Part shown: in pieces, positions 1-21,811 of the stretch
Layout: each line of letters starts with the position of its first letter
How positions within the stretch are numbered: position 1 is the first letter of the stretch
NCBI GenBank assembly: GCA_036504075.1
Contig: DASXVX010000090.1
Span: forward strand, 14,313-78,312
Length of the DNA stretch: 64,000 nt
Direction of reading: 5' to 3'
DNA from: DASXVX01 sp036504075
GTDB lineage: Bacteria; Bacillota; Sulfobacillia; Symbiobacteriales; Symbiobacteriaceae
The notes under the pieces: generated by a model
What the model was told of the DNA's origin: nothing
Databases searched by the model: none
What the model saw: the letters and a program-made list of their open reading frames with translations, nothing else
Program-made: the position numbers and the translations under genes

Positions 1-1
1 C

Positions 2-1705
2 GGGCGTTGCGCCGGCGTGGCTCACCTTTGGGGGCTGGACACGCCGACGGGTGAATTGCTGCCGTCGGACCTGGACCGGGTGCAGGAGTTGGGGTGCAAG
101 GCCGTATTGCATCTGGTGCAGGCGCTGGCGCTCACCGGGTGGTCGACAATGCCGAGGCTCGGCCTGGTAACGCGGGGGGCCAGAGCGGTCAAGAGTCAGG
201 AACGATTCGTCTCTGCAGCCCAGGCTTCCCTGGTGGGGATGGCACAGGTGGTTGCTCTGGAGATGCCGGCCTTGCGGTCTCTCAGTGCGGACCTGGACCC
301 CGGGGCGTCGGCGGTTGATGTGGCGGTCCTGGCTGCCGAACTCCTTACTGCGGATGATGAGAACCAGGTCGCATATCGCGGCGGCCAGCGCTACGTGCCC
401 CGGCTTGTGCGCATGGCACCAGCCGGGATTTCGGCAGGCCGGAACGCAGACTCCGTCGGGAATGGCCTGACACAAGTGGGCACGATCCGCAACGACAGTA
501 CTTATCTGGTGACCGGAGGGCTCACCGGCCTCGGCCTGCTGACCGCCCAGTGGTTGGTCCAGACGGGTGCGCAGCACTTGGTGCTGGTCGGTCGGCGTCC
601 CGCTTCGACGGAAGCGGCGGCGATCATCGACGGCTTGCGGGCCACCGGAGCAGACGTGCTCATCCAGCAGTGCGACGTGTCAGACCGGGAGCAACTTGCC
701 CGATTACTGGATGAGATTCGGCGAGCGCTACCGCCGCTGCGGGGCGTTGTACACGCAGCCGGCGCCCTCGATGACGGACTGCTGGTTCAGTTAACGGCCG
801 AGCGTTTCGATGTTCCGCTTCGGCCCAAGGTTTACGGTGGCTGGAATTTGCACGTGCTGACGCAGCACGATCCCCTGGATTTCTTCGTATTGTATTCATC
901 CGCAGCCGCCGTGTTGGGTTCCGCAGGACAGGCGAACTATGCAGCGGCGAACGCTTTCATGGATGCCCTGGCCCATGATCGGAGTAACCGCGGCCTGCCG
1001 GCTATTTCCATAAACTGGGGCCCGTGGTCCGGCATCGGCATGACGGCGCAGTCTGACCGTGCCGAACGATTTGCCTGGAACGGTTTGGGGCTGATTGCCC
1101 CGGACAGCGGCCTGCAGGTGTTGGAACGGCTGTTTTCAACGGCGAGGGTGCAGGCCGTGGTCCTGGACGCCGAATGGAATCGCCTGGTCCAGGCATATCC
1201 GCAGGGGGCGCAGACCCGGTTCTTTGCCAAGCTGGTGGAAATTGATCAGGCCGCCGAAAAGACCAGGGTCGTCGACTGGCGCGGGCGGCTCGCCGAAACC
1301 GACGCTACCGGTGGTCGTGGCCTGCTTGAGTCCCTTCTGCAGGCGGAGGTGGCCCGAATTCTTCGGCTCGCCCCGGCCCGCGTGGACATACACGTGCCGC
1401 TCAACCGTCAGGGTCTCGATTCGCTGACGGCAATGGAGGTGCGGAACCGCCTTGAGGCTGAGCTGAAGGTGGCGGTTCCGGTAACCAGATTCCTGACGGG
1501 GGCCGACATCGCCGAACTGGCCGGCGAACTGGCCGGGCTGATCGCCCGAGCACCTGCCCAGGCGGCGCCGGTCGTGGCGGAGCAGTCAGCCTCCATCGGG
1601 CAGGGCGAAGCCCGGCAAATCCTGGACCGGATCGATCAGATATCCGAGGACCAGGTCAAAGAACTGCTTCGGAGCATGCTGGCAAAAGGGGAGGGGAAAT
1701 CATGA
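2..1705 (+). CDS. Modular type I polyketide synthase, C-terminal part (KR-ACP), cut by window edge
   Basis: The reading frame is open to the first base, so this is the 3' end of a larger PKS gene. The GTG at 17 is not a credible start because the text around it (VAHLWGLDTP) is the usual structural subdomain of a ketoreductase. The catalytic KR follows: the NADPH loop GGLTGLG near nt 520, then HAAGALDDGL, whose LDD motif is the B-type KR signature (D-hydroxyl), then the catalytic Ser and Tyr in YSSAAA and NYAAANAF. An ACP with GLDSLTAMEV (phosphopantetheine Ser near nt 1421) follows. The last ~35 residues (ILDRIDQISEDQVKELL) resemble PKS/NRPS docking tails. The stop overlaps the next ATG by 4 bp, so the ACP probably hands its chain to the first NRPS condensation domain. 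No DH or ER is visible in this part. Confidence 0.93.
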   Translation, partial: GRCAGVAHLWGLDTPTGELLPSDLDRVQELGCKAVLHLVQALALTGWSTMPRLGLVTRGARAVKSQERFVSAAQASLVGMAQVVALEMPALRSLSADLDPGASAVDVAVLAAELLTADDENQVAYRGGQRYVPRLVRMAPAGISAGRNADSVGNGLTQVGTIRNDSTYLVTGGLTGLGLLTAQWLVQTGAQHLVLVGRRPASTEAAAIIDGLRATGADVLIQQCDVSDREQLARLLDEIRRALPPLRGVVHAAGALDDGLLVQLTAERFDVPLRPKVYGGWNLHVLTQHDPLDFFVLYSSAAAVLGSAGQANYAAANAFMDALAHDRSNRGLPAISINWGPWSGIGMTAQSDRAERFAWNGLGLIAPDSGLQVLERLFSTARVQAVVLDAEWNRLVQAYPQGAQTRFFAKLVEIDQAAEKTRVVDWRGRLAETDATGGRGLLESLLQAEVARILRLAPARVDIHVPLNRQGLDSLTAMEVRNRLEAELKVAVPVTRFLTGADIAELAGELAGLIARAPAQAAPVVAEQSASIGQGEARQILDRIDQISEDQVKELLRSMLAKGEGKS

Positions 1706-4700
1706 GCGGTAATCTCCCCGATCTGGACGGGCTTTCTCCTGAAGAGGCGCGATCGCTCCTCGAACGCATGCTGCGGCAGGCGATCGAACCGACCCACCCA
1801 CTTTCGTATAACCAGCGCTCCATGTGGTTTCTGCAAAACCTGGATCCCCAGAGTGCCGCCTACAATCTGAACTTCGCGGCCACTATTCGCTCGGCTTATG
1901 ATGTCGGGGCGATGCGCAGTGCGCTACAAACCATGATCAACCGCCATGCGGTTCTGCGCACGGTCTTTGTCGCGGAGGACGGCATGCCGCTACAGCAGGT
2001 CCGTGAAAAGGTGGAACCACCCTTCCAGGTGGTGGACGCCAGTGCCTGGGACGACACGACCCTGGGGAACCGGGTGGCGGAGGAGGCGTATCGTCCCTTC
2101 CAACTGGACCAGAGTCCGTTGGTCCGGTTCTGGCTTTTTGTGCGCGGGCCGCAAGCGGCTGTTCTGCTTTCGACCTTCCACCATATCATCAGCGACTTCT
2201 GGAGCAGCGTTTTGTTCATGGAGGAGTTCAGCGGGCTTTATCGGGCCACTGCCGCAGGCCGGGAGATGGTGCTGCCGTCTGTTAGGCTGCAATACACCGA
2301 TTTTGTCCGGTGGCAAAGCGAGATCATGAACGGGCAGGAGGGCGACAGACTCTGGGCGTACTGGCGGGAGCGGCTCCCCAATGACCTGCCGGTGCTGTGC
2401 CTCCCGACCGACCGGCCCCGGGGTCCGGTGCAGACCTTCCATGGTGATGTCTGTTCTTTTGCGGTGGATGAAGTCCTGACAGAGCGGTTGTGGGCTGTGG
2501 CGAACGAAGTCGGCGTCACGCCTCTGGTGTTGCTGCTGTCTGCATTTCAGGTATTGCTCTATCGCCACTCGGGGCAGGAGCACTTCCTGGTGGGAACGCC
2601 GACACTGGGGCGTACCCGGCCAGAGTTTGCCAACGTGATCGGCTACTTTGTCAATCCGGTACCGATTCGGGCCGATCTCTCGCCCGACTTGCCGTTCACG
2701 GCGCTGGTCGGCCGGGTCAGTGACATGGTGCTCGGCGCACTGGATCATCAGGATTTTCCGTTCCCGTTGTTGGTCGATCGGCTGCATCCCAGGCGAGAGC
2801 CGGGCTACCCGCCGCTGATCCAGGTCATGTTTAACTTTGAGAAATCGCACGAAGAAGCCCGACAGGGTACGGCGCTTTTCATCACGGGGCAGGCAGGCGC
2901 ACAGATGAACATGGGTGGCCTGGAACTGGAGTCCTATGCCCTGCAACAACGGATCGCCTCTTTTGATCTGGAACTGGTGCTGGAAAAGGTCAACGGGAGG
3001 CTGTGGGGAGCACTCCAGTACAACAGCGACCTGTTTGACCGCACGACGGTGTTGCGGATGGCGAAACGGTTTCAGACGCTCCTTTCCGGCATTGCGGAAG
3101 CACCGGATCGACCTGTGGCCGATTTACCCCTTCTCACTGCCGACGAGCTGCGGCAACTGGCGGTCTGGAACAGAACGGATGTTATCCGTGCGCCTGGCCT
3201 CTCACCGGTGCACCAGGTGGCAGAGCAGGCGCGTCTCCGGCCGGACGCCACGGCGATCATGGCGCTGGACGGGCCGTTGACCTACCGGGAATTGAACCGG
3301 CAGGCCGACGTGCTGGCGGCCGGTCTGCAGCAGGATGGCCTGGCTGCAGGCTGTCCTGTGGGCATTCGGCTTTCCCCTTCGCCGGCGGCCGCGGTGGCGT
3401 TGCTGGCCGTGCTGAAGGCGGGCGGAGTCTGCCTGCCGCTGGACCCGAATGAGGCGCCGCAGCGTCAGGCCCACATGCTCCATCAGGCCGGGGCGGAGGT
3501 GCTTCTCACCAGCGGACGCTTCCCCACCGTTGAAGTGGCAGGCGTGCGGTGCATCGACCTGGACCAAATCGACCTGGTGCCAGGCGGCGAACCGGCGACG
3601 ATTCTGCCGCACACCGTCTCTGATGACCAGCCGGCCTTCCTTTTCCATCGCCCGGGTCCCGGAGGTCAGCCGCAGGCGCTGCCCGTCTCCCACCGAGCGC
3701 TTTGCAACCGGCTGGACTGGCTGCAGGAGACGTTCCAACTGACGGAGGCTGACCGAGTCTTACATAGCGCTCCACTCACCTCGGCCGCTGCACTGCGGGA
3801 ACTCCTCTGGCCGTTGACCGTAGGCGCCCGTGTGGTGTGCGCCGGCCAGGGCGACGCTCTGGAAGGGCGTCGGATGACCGACCTCGTTGCTACCCGGGGG
3901 ATTACCGTGCTATCGTGCGTGCCGTCTGTTCTGGCCCACATGTTGGATGAGCAGGACCCGGTTGAACCGGGCCGTCTGCGGTTGATCATGTGCAGTGGGG
4001 AACCGATGTCGCAGGCGCTGGCACAGAAGGCGGCCGATCGATTCCATGCCGCTGTGCATAGCCTCTACAGTACAGCCGGAGCGGGCGGTGAAGCGCTGCA
4101 TTGGCACTGTGCTTCCACGGAGGCCGGCCAACTGCCGCTTCTCGGGCGCCCGATTGCCAATGTGCGGGCACACATCCTGGATGGCCGTGACCGACCGGTG
4201 CCGGTCGGGGTGACGGGGGATCTGTGCATCGGCTTCGCCGGATCCGCGACGTTGTTTAAGACGGGCGACCGGGCCCGGCAACTGCCGAGCGGGATCATTG
4301 CCCACGCGGGCCGGTCCGACGGTCATATCCGGCTGCTGGGGCATAGAGTCGATCCCGAAGAGGTCCGGGCGGTGCTGGCCGGGCATCCCGCGGTGGGTGC
4401 CGTCGAACTTGCGCTACAGGAGCGCGGGGGCGGGGACGCCGCCGTGGTGGCTTACGTCGTCCCGCGGGACAAGGGCGCCCTCCGGCTCGACGACCTGCGC
4501 ACATATCTGCGAGAGCGGTTACCAACCTGGATGATGCCGGCGGCATTCCGCCGTTTAGACGAACTGCCCCTTACGCCGGACGGTCGGGTTGACCACGCCG
4601 CCCTGCCAGTCGTGCCGGAGGCGGTACTGGAACCGGAGCGACCGTTCGTCGTACCGCGGACGCCGCTGGAGGCGGCGATTGCGGCCGTCTGGTGCGAGGT

Positions 4701-7700
4701 GCTGGCCATCCCGCGGGTGAGCGTCCACGCCGACTTCTTTCGCCTCGGTGGCGAAGCGCCGGAGGCCGGTCGGATCATTTCCGTATTGCAGGAAAGGCTT
4801 CAGGTCTCGCTGCCGCCCACTGCTCTGTATGAAAGCCCTACCATCGCGGACCTGGCCGCGCAAGTCTCCATCCTCCGGTCACGGCTGGAGGCGCCGGCCA
4901 TCTCCGTGCGAAACGATGCGGCGCGTTCGGGTTCGCTGCAGCTTTCCCCCAGGCAGCAGTTGCTCTGGATTACAGACCAGTCCGAAGGGCACCGGCCAGG
5001 GGACGTTGTACCGATTCTGCTGCGGGCGGCCGTGCCGCTTGACGGCGGGCTGCTTGAACGCAGTCTGCAGGCGCTGGTTCAGCGACACGAAGTACTGCGG
5101 ATGGGGTTCAGGTTCGAGAATGGCGCCGTGGCAGGTTTCGCACAGCAGAACGTCTGTGTACCGCTACAGAGACTCGACATGCTGGAAACGGCCCCCGACC
5201 GGTGGGCCGAGGCACTCGATGGCCTCATCAGCCGGGAGGTGCGTCAGCCCTTCGACATGACGCTACCACCGCTGCTGCGGGCCACATGGGTACGACTGAG
5301 CGACACCGAATCTGCGGTGTTGCTGGTGCTGCACGCCATGGTGGCCGACGAGTTCTCGGGACCGGTGATCGCCCGGGACCTGGGGGCGCTGTACGTCGGC
5401 CTGGCGAAGGGAGACCAGACGCCGCTGCCGGAACCGGCCTTCGGGCATGCCGACTATGTCGGGTGGCAGGTACAGCGGGTCGGGGCCGATGCGTGCGAGG
5501 CGGAACTGGCCTACTGGAAGGCGCAACTGGACGGTGCGCCGCCGCTGTTGGAGCTCCCAACGGACCGGGCCCGTCCGCCGGTGCAGAGTTATCGGGCGAA
5601 AACCCTGAGGTTTGCCGTTGCGGACGGCATGATGACGGCCCTGGCCGACCTCGGGCGTCAGGTGGGCGTCTCCGCAGAACATGTCTGGTTGGCAGCGCTG
5701 CAAACCGTGCTGCATCGGTACTCCGGTGAGAACGACATCTGCATCGGCGCATGGACACCCGGTCGACTGGCCCCGGAGACGGAGAAACGGGTCGGTCCCT
5801 TTGCCAACCGACTGGCACTGCGCACGAACTTGTCGGGCAATCCCACGTTCCGGGAACTGCTCAGACGGCTGCGGGAGGTCGCGTTCGGGGGATATCGCCA
5901 TCAGAACGTTTCCTATCAACAAGTGCTGGAAGCGCTTCAGGTGGTGGCCGGCACCAGCAACGCTCCGCTTTGCCAGGTCGGCTTCAGTTACGCGGTGACT
6001 CGGCCAGAGCGTCCGGCGACTCGCCCCTTTGTGCTCGAACCTGTAGGCCGGGACTGGCTTGATCTCGATCTCAGCCTGCGGGTCACCGGAGGGAGCGAGG
6101 GGGTCACGGCACTGCTGGATTATAACCCCGACCTATTCGACGACGACCGCATGCAGCGGCTTGCTGCCCACCTGCAGAACCTGCTGGCCGGCGCGGTCGC
6201 CGATCCCGACGAACACATCTGGGATCTGCCGCTCTTGACTGAAGCGGAGCGTCAGCAGATTCTGGTGACCTGGAACGACACCGCGGTGCCGTTCCCCCAG
6301 ACCTGTCTGCACAATCTTGTGGCAGAGCAGGTGCAGCGAACGCCCCATGCCGTCGCCGCTGTAATGGGTGAGGCACAACTGACTTACGCCGAACTCGATG
6401 TGCGGGCGAATCAACTGGCGCACCACCTCCAGGCGCTCGGTGTGGGACCGGACGTTCCGGTTGGCGTTTGCGTCGAGCGGTCACTGGAGATGGCCGTTGT
6501 ACTGCTCGCCATCCTCAAGGCCGGGGGCGCCTACGTGCCCCTGGATACCGATGCACCAACCGCTCGCCTGCGGCAGGTGCTGACCGAAGCCGGCGCACCC
6601 GTATGCGTCTCGCAGGACAGTCTCCGTTCCCGCCTGCCGGACGATGTCGCCACGAAGGTGATGATCGATGCCGACCGGCCCGTCATTGCGAGTCGGCCCA
6701 GGTCTGCTCCGCACACGGATGTGACGCCAGACCATCTGGTCTCCGTCTACTACACGTCGGGTTCCACCGGGCGGCCCAAGGGGGTCGCAAGCACCCACGC
6801 GGGCTGGGTCAACCGGGTCGTGTGGATGCAGCGGCAGCACAAGCTTTGTCCGGGGGAGACCGTGCTTCAGAAGACGACCCTGACCTTTGATGATGCTGCC
6901 GTCGAGTTCTTCTGGCCGTTGACGACCGGTGGGCGGATTGCCTTCTTGGAACCGGCTTTGCACAAGGATCCCCGGGCGATTTTGGCGGCGGCCATCCACT
7001 ACGACGCAGCGGTACTCCAGTTCGTCCCTAGCATGCTCACGTTTTTTCTGGATGCCATCGGACCCGCTGATGCGGCCCGCCTGAAGAAACTCCGGCATGT
7101 GGTCTCCAGCGGCGAGGCGCTGAAGGCTGACCTGGTCCGCAAGTTCTTCGAACGGCTGACCTGCCCGTTGCACAACCAGTGGGGCGCAACCGAGGTCTCC
7201 ATCGATTCGACGCTTTACACTTGCCGCTCGGCAGCCGATGCCATCACCCCCATCGTGCCGGTGGGGCGGCCCTTTGACAACAACCAGGCCTACATTCTGG
7301 ACCCATACGGACATCCGGTTCCTGCCGGCGTGGTGGGCGAACTCTATCTGGCCGGAATCGGCCTCGCCCGGGGCTACCTGAACGATCCGGTGCGCACAGC
7401 CGAGGCCTTTATGGACAACCCGTTCGATCCGGGAACCCGGATGTACCGGACGGGCGATCGCGGGTACTACATGCCGAACGGCTGCATCGTCTTTGCCGGG
7501 CGCCGGGATGACCAGGTGAAAGTGCGCGGCCAGCGGGTGGAACTGGCGGAGATCGAAGCCGCCCTGGACACCTGTCCGGAAGTGCAGGAGTGCGCTGTGG
7601 TCGCTCACAAACGGACGGATGGATACCGGCTCGCTGCCTACTATACGGTACGCCCGGCCCGCGCCGACGGGGCGGTCGGGTGGGGTTCGGTGGAATCGCT

Positions 7701-9522
7701 CCGTGGTTACCTGAGCGGACTGCTGCCCGATTACATGGTGCCGGGCCGGTTTATACCCATGGCGACCCTGCCGCACACTGTCAGCGGCAAGGTCGACCGC
7801 AAGCTGCTGCCCGAGCCGACCGATGAACGTCCGGATCTGCAGCAGGAGTACGTGACGCCGCAGACTGAGACGGAAACGGCCGTCGCGGCGGTCTGGCAGG
7901 GGGTGCTGGGTCTGGCCGCTGTGGGCGCGCAGGATGATTTCTTCGAGCTGGGCGGCCACTCGCTGGATGCGACGCGCGTCATCTCCCGTATCAATCAGGT
8001 ATTCGGCGTCAGCCTGCCGCTCAAAGCGCTCTTCGAAAAACCCAACGTGGCGGCACTGGCCGCCCTGGTTCAGGACGCCCGCTCCGAGGCGGCGGACGGT
8101 GACCGAAAGCTGGTTCCGCCGGCACCGCCTCAGTCAACGTATGAGTTGTCGCACGCTCAGTTGCGGTATTGGTTCCAGTATTTGTACGACCGCGAAAACG
8201 CTGCCGGCATCCTCTCCGTGCACGAACTGAAAGGCCCGCTGGAAGCGGAGGCGCTGCTGCGAGCCTTCCAGGCATTGGTGAATCGCCACGGTATTATGCG
8301 CACAACCTTCGCTGACCAGGACGGCACGCCGGTACAGATCGTGCATGCAGACTTGCCGGTGCCCTGTCCGTACGTAGACCTGTCGGGGTTGACCCCGGAC
8401 GAGCAATTTCAGCGGCTGGCCGAACACGCGGCGGCCGAATGGAACCGACCGTATGAACTGGAACGGGAGTCCTCGTTCCGGGCGAGCCTGTTCAAATTGG
8501 CCCTGGATCGCCATTTTTTCTTCCTGGGTGTGCACCCCATCTCGTACGATGGCTGGTCGGCCACGGTTCTGACCCGGGACCTGGCGGCCTTCTACCGTGC
8601 TTATCGGGCGGGTCTTTCCGACGAGATGCCGCCTGCCGTTCAGTACATCGATTTCGCCCTCTGGCAGAACCGGCGTCTCGCAGCCGGGGAGCTGGATCAG
8701 CAGCGGGATTACTGGCGCAAGCACCTGGCGGTCGATACGCCTGCTCCCCGCATTTCTTCGAGCAACGATGAGACGCCGACCGTACCGGCGGCGATGGTCC
8801 CGATCAATCGGACGATCCCAGCCGAGCAGACGGCGCGGATCCGGGCGTTTGCCAGGGAGCACGGCGTCACCCTCTACATGACGATGCTCTGTGCCCTCAA
8901 TCTCTGGCTCGCCCGGCGGTCCGGACAATCGATCATCACAGTGGGTACGCCGCTTTCCGGGCGTAACCATCCAGATCTGGAGAGCATCCTTGGCCTGGTG
9001 CTCAATCCGGTGACCATCCGGACGAATTTGTCGGGAAATCCGACCTTCCTGCAGGCGCTCGATGTGGTTCGGCAAGCCGCCCTTGATGCCCATGCCAATC
9101 AGGATTACCCGTTTGACCTGATCCAGCATGAATACCGCCAGCGCACGGGTGCCACGTCCCCGCTCTACACCGTCGTCTTCGTCGTACAGAACGCGTATAG
9201 CGGTGAAGCGGTGCTGGACGGGCTTGACGTGCGTGACATCCCCATTCATTCATTTCTGCAGGCCCGCTCAGAGCAAGATCGCGGCATGGTTGATCCGACC
9301 ATGGAGTTCGATCTGCACATTGAAGCGATCGAACAATCCGACGTGGTAGAGCTGGTGGTTCAGTATCACCCGAAGCGATATAGCCGGGCGACAGTGGACC
9401 GATTCCTCCAGGAAGTGGAGTCGGTGCTTACGCAGATGATCGAACAGCCAGGGCAGCGTCTTTCTCAGCTCCGCAGCGACGACGACAACGCACTGGACGA
9501 GCTTTTCGGCGAGGACGAGTGA
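1702..9522 (+). CDS. NRPS subunit 1: C-A(dead)-T(dead)-C(dead)-A-T-C(His-less)
   Basis: 2606 aa. Domains by residue: C1 ~30-455 with HHIISD at 160-165; A1 ~500-965; T1 ~985-1050; C2 ~1085-1500; A2 ~1530-2040; T2 ~2055-2120; C3 ~2145-2580. A1 has lost the P-loop (HRPGPGGQPQ near 648 instead of TSGSTGKPKG), and its A10 Lys is Arg (DGRVDH). T1 reads LGGEA at 1015-1019, so the phosphopantetheine Ser is absent. C2 has HAMVADE at 1211, with the second His changed to Ala. A2 is intact (YTSGSTGRPKG near 1684, SGKVDRK), and its ten-residue code, which I read as DDVQVSQIDK, matches no specificity I know. T2 is normal (LGGHS, Ser 2087). C3 has HPISYDG at 2278. Known family role: stepwise thioester-templated peptide synthesis. 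My inference is that the PKS chain joins directly to the A2 residue. The ATG overlaps the PKS stop. Confidence 0.95.
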   Translation: MSGNLPDLDGLSPEEARSLLERMLRQAIEPTHPLSYNQRSMWFLQNLDPQSAAYNLNFAATIRSAYDVGAMRSALQTMINRHAVLRTVFVAEDGMPLQQVREKVEPPFQVVDASAWDDTTLGNRVAEEAYRPFQLDQSPLVRFWLFVRGPQAAVLLSTFHHIISDFWSSVLFMEEFSGLYRATAAGREMVLPSVRLQYTDFVRWQSEIMNGQEGDRLWAYWRERLPNDLPVLCLPTDRPRGPVQTFHGDVCSFAVDEVLTERLWAVANEVGVTPLVLLLSAFQVLLYRHSGQEHFLVGTPTLGRTRPEFANVIGYFVNPVPIRADLSPDLPFTALVGRVSDMVLGALDHQDFPFPLLVDRLHPRREPGYPPLIQVMFNFEKSHEEARQGTALFITGQAGAQMNMGGLELESYALQQRIASFDLELVLEKVNGRLWGALQYNSDLFDRTTVLRMAKRFQTLLSGIAEAPDRPVADLPLLTADELRQLAVWNRTDVIRAPGLSPVHQVAEQARLRPDATAIMALDGPLTYRELNRQADVLAAGLQQDGLAAGCPVGIRLSPSPAAAVALLAVLKAGGVCLPLDPNEAPQRQAHMLHQAGAEVLLTSGRFPTVEVAGVRCIDLDQIDLVPGGEPATILPHTVSDDQPAFLFHRPGPGGQPQALPVSHRALCNRLDWLQETFQLTEADRVLHSAPLTSAAALRELLWPLTVGARVVCAGQGDALEGRRMTDLVATRGITVLSCVPSVLAHMLDEQDPVEPGRLRLIMCSGEPMSQALAQKAADRFHAAVHSLYSTAGAGGEALHWHCASTEAGQLPLLGRPIANVRAHILDGRDRPVPVGVTGDLCIGFAGSATLFKTGDRARQLPSGIIAHAGRSDGHIRLLGHRVDPEEVRAVLAGHPAVGAVELALQERGGGDAAVVAYVVPRDKGALRLDDLRTYLRERLPTWMMPAAFRRLDELPLTPDGRVDHAALPVVPEAVLEPERPFVVPRTPLEAAIAAVWCEVLAIPRVSVHADFFRLGGEAPEAGRIISVLQERLQVSLPPTALYESPTIADLAAQVSILRSRLEAPAISVRNDAARSGSLQLSPRQQLLWITDQSEGHRPGDVVPILLRAAVPLDGGLLERSLQALVQRHEVLRMGFRFENGAVAGFAQQNVCVPLQRLDMLETAPDRWAEALDGLISREVRQPFDMTLPPLLRATWVRLSDTESAVLLVLHAMVADEFSGPVIARDLGALYVGLAKGDQTPLPEPAFGHADYVGWQVQRVGADACEAELAYWKAQLDGAPPLLELPTDRARPPVQSYRAKTLRFAVADGMMTALADLGRQVGVSAEHVWLAALQTVLHRYSGENDICIGAWTPGRLAPETEKRVGPFANRLALRTNLSGNPTFRELLRRLREVAFGGYRHQNVSYQQVLEALQVVAGTSNAPLCQVGFSYAVTRPERPATRPFVLEPVGRDWLDLDLSLRVTGGSEGVTALLDYNPDLFDDDRMQRLAAHLQNLLAGAVADPDEHIWDLPLLTEAERQQILVTWNDTAVPFPQTCLHNLVAEQVQRTPHAVAAVMGEAQLTYAELDVRANQLAHHLQALGVGPDVPVGVCVERSLEMAVVLLAILKAGGAYVPLDTDAPTARLRQVLTEAGAPVCVSQDSLRSRLPDDVATKVMIDADRPVIASRPRSAPHTDVTPDHLVSVYYTSGSTGRPKGVASTHAGWVNRVVWMQRQHKLCPGETVLQKTTLTFDDAAVEFFWPLTTGGRIAFLEPALHKDPRAILAAAIHYDAAVLQFVPSMLTFFLDAIGPADAARLKKLRHVVSSGEALKADLVRKFFERLTCPLHNQWGATEVSIDSTLYTCRSAADAITPIVPVGRPFDNNQAYILDPYGHPVPAGVVGELYLAGIGLARGYLNDPVRTAEAFMDNPFDPGTRMYRTGDRGYYMPNGCIVFAGRRDDQVKVRGQRVELAEIEAALDTCPEVQECAVVAHKRTDGYRLAAYYTVRPARADGAVGWGSVESLRGYLSGLLPDYMVPGRFIPMATLPHTVSGKVDRKLLPEPTDERPDLQQEYVTPQTETETAVAAVWQGVLGLAAVGAQDDFFELGGHSLDATRVISRINQVFGVSLPLKALFEKPNVAALAALVQDARSEAADGDRKLVPPAPPQSTYELSHAQLRYWFQYLYDRENAAGILSVHELKGPLEAEALLRAFQALVNRHGIMRTTFADQDGTPVQIVHADLPVPCPYVDLSGLTPDEQFQRLAEHAAAEWNRPYELERESSFRASLFKLALDRHFFFLGVHPISYDGWSATVLTRDLAAFYRAYRAGLSDEMPPAVQYIDFALWQNRRLAAGELDQQRDYWRKHLAVDTPAPRISSSNDETPTVPAAMVPINRTIPAEQTARIRAFAREHGVTLYMTMLCALNLWLARRSGQSIITVGTPLSGRNHPDLESILGLVLNPVTIRTNLSGNPTFLQALDVVRQAALDAHANQDYPFDLIQHEYRQRTGATSPLYTVVFVVQNAYSGEAVLDGLDVRDIPIHSFLQARSEQDRGMVDPTMEFDLHIEAIEQSDVVELVVQYHPKRYSRATVDRFLQEVESVLTQMIEQPGQRLSQLRSDDDNALDELFGEDE

Positions 9523-9542
9523 TGCACAGGGGAGTGAGCGCC

Positions 9543-21797
<12,255 letters not shown>

Positions 21798-21811
21798 GAA
21801 GGCGGTGGGAT

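Noticed and set aside
1..1705. Complete small PKS gene starting at GTG 17
   Set aside because: The frame is open to the window edge and begins in the middle of the ketoreductase structural subdomain.
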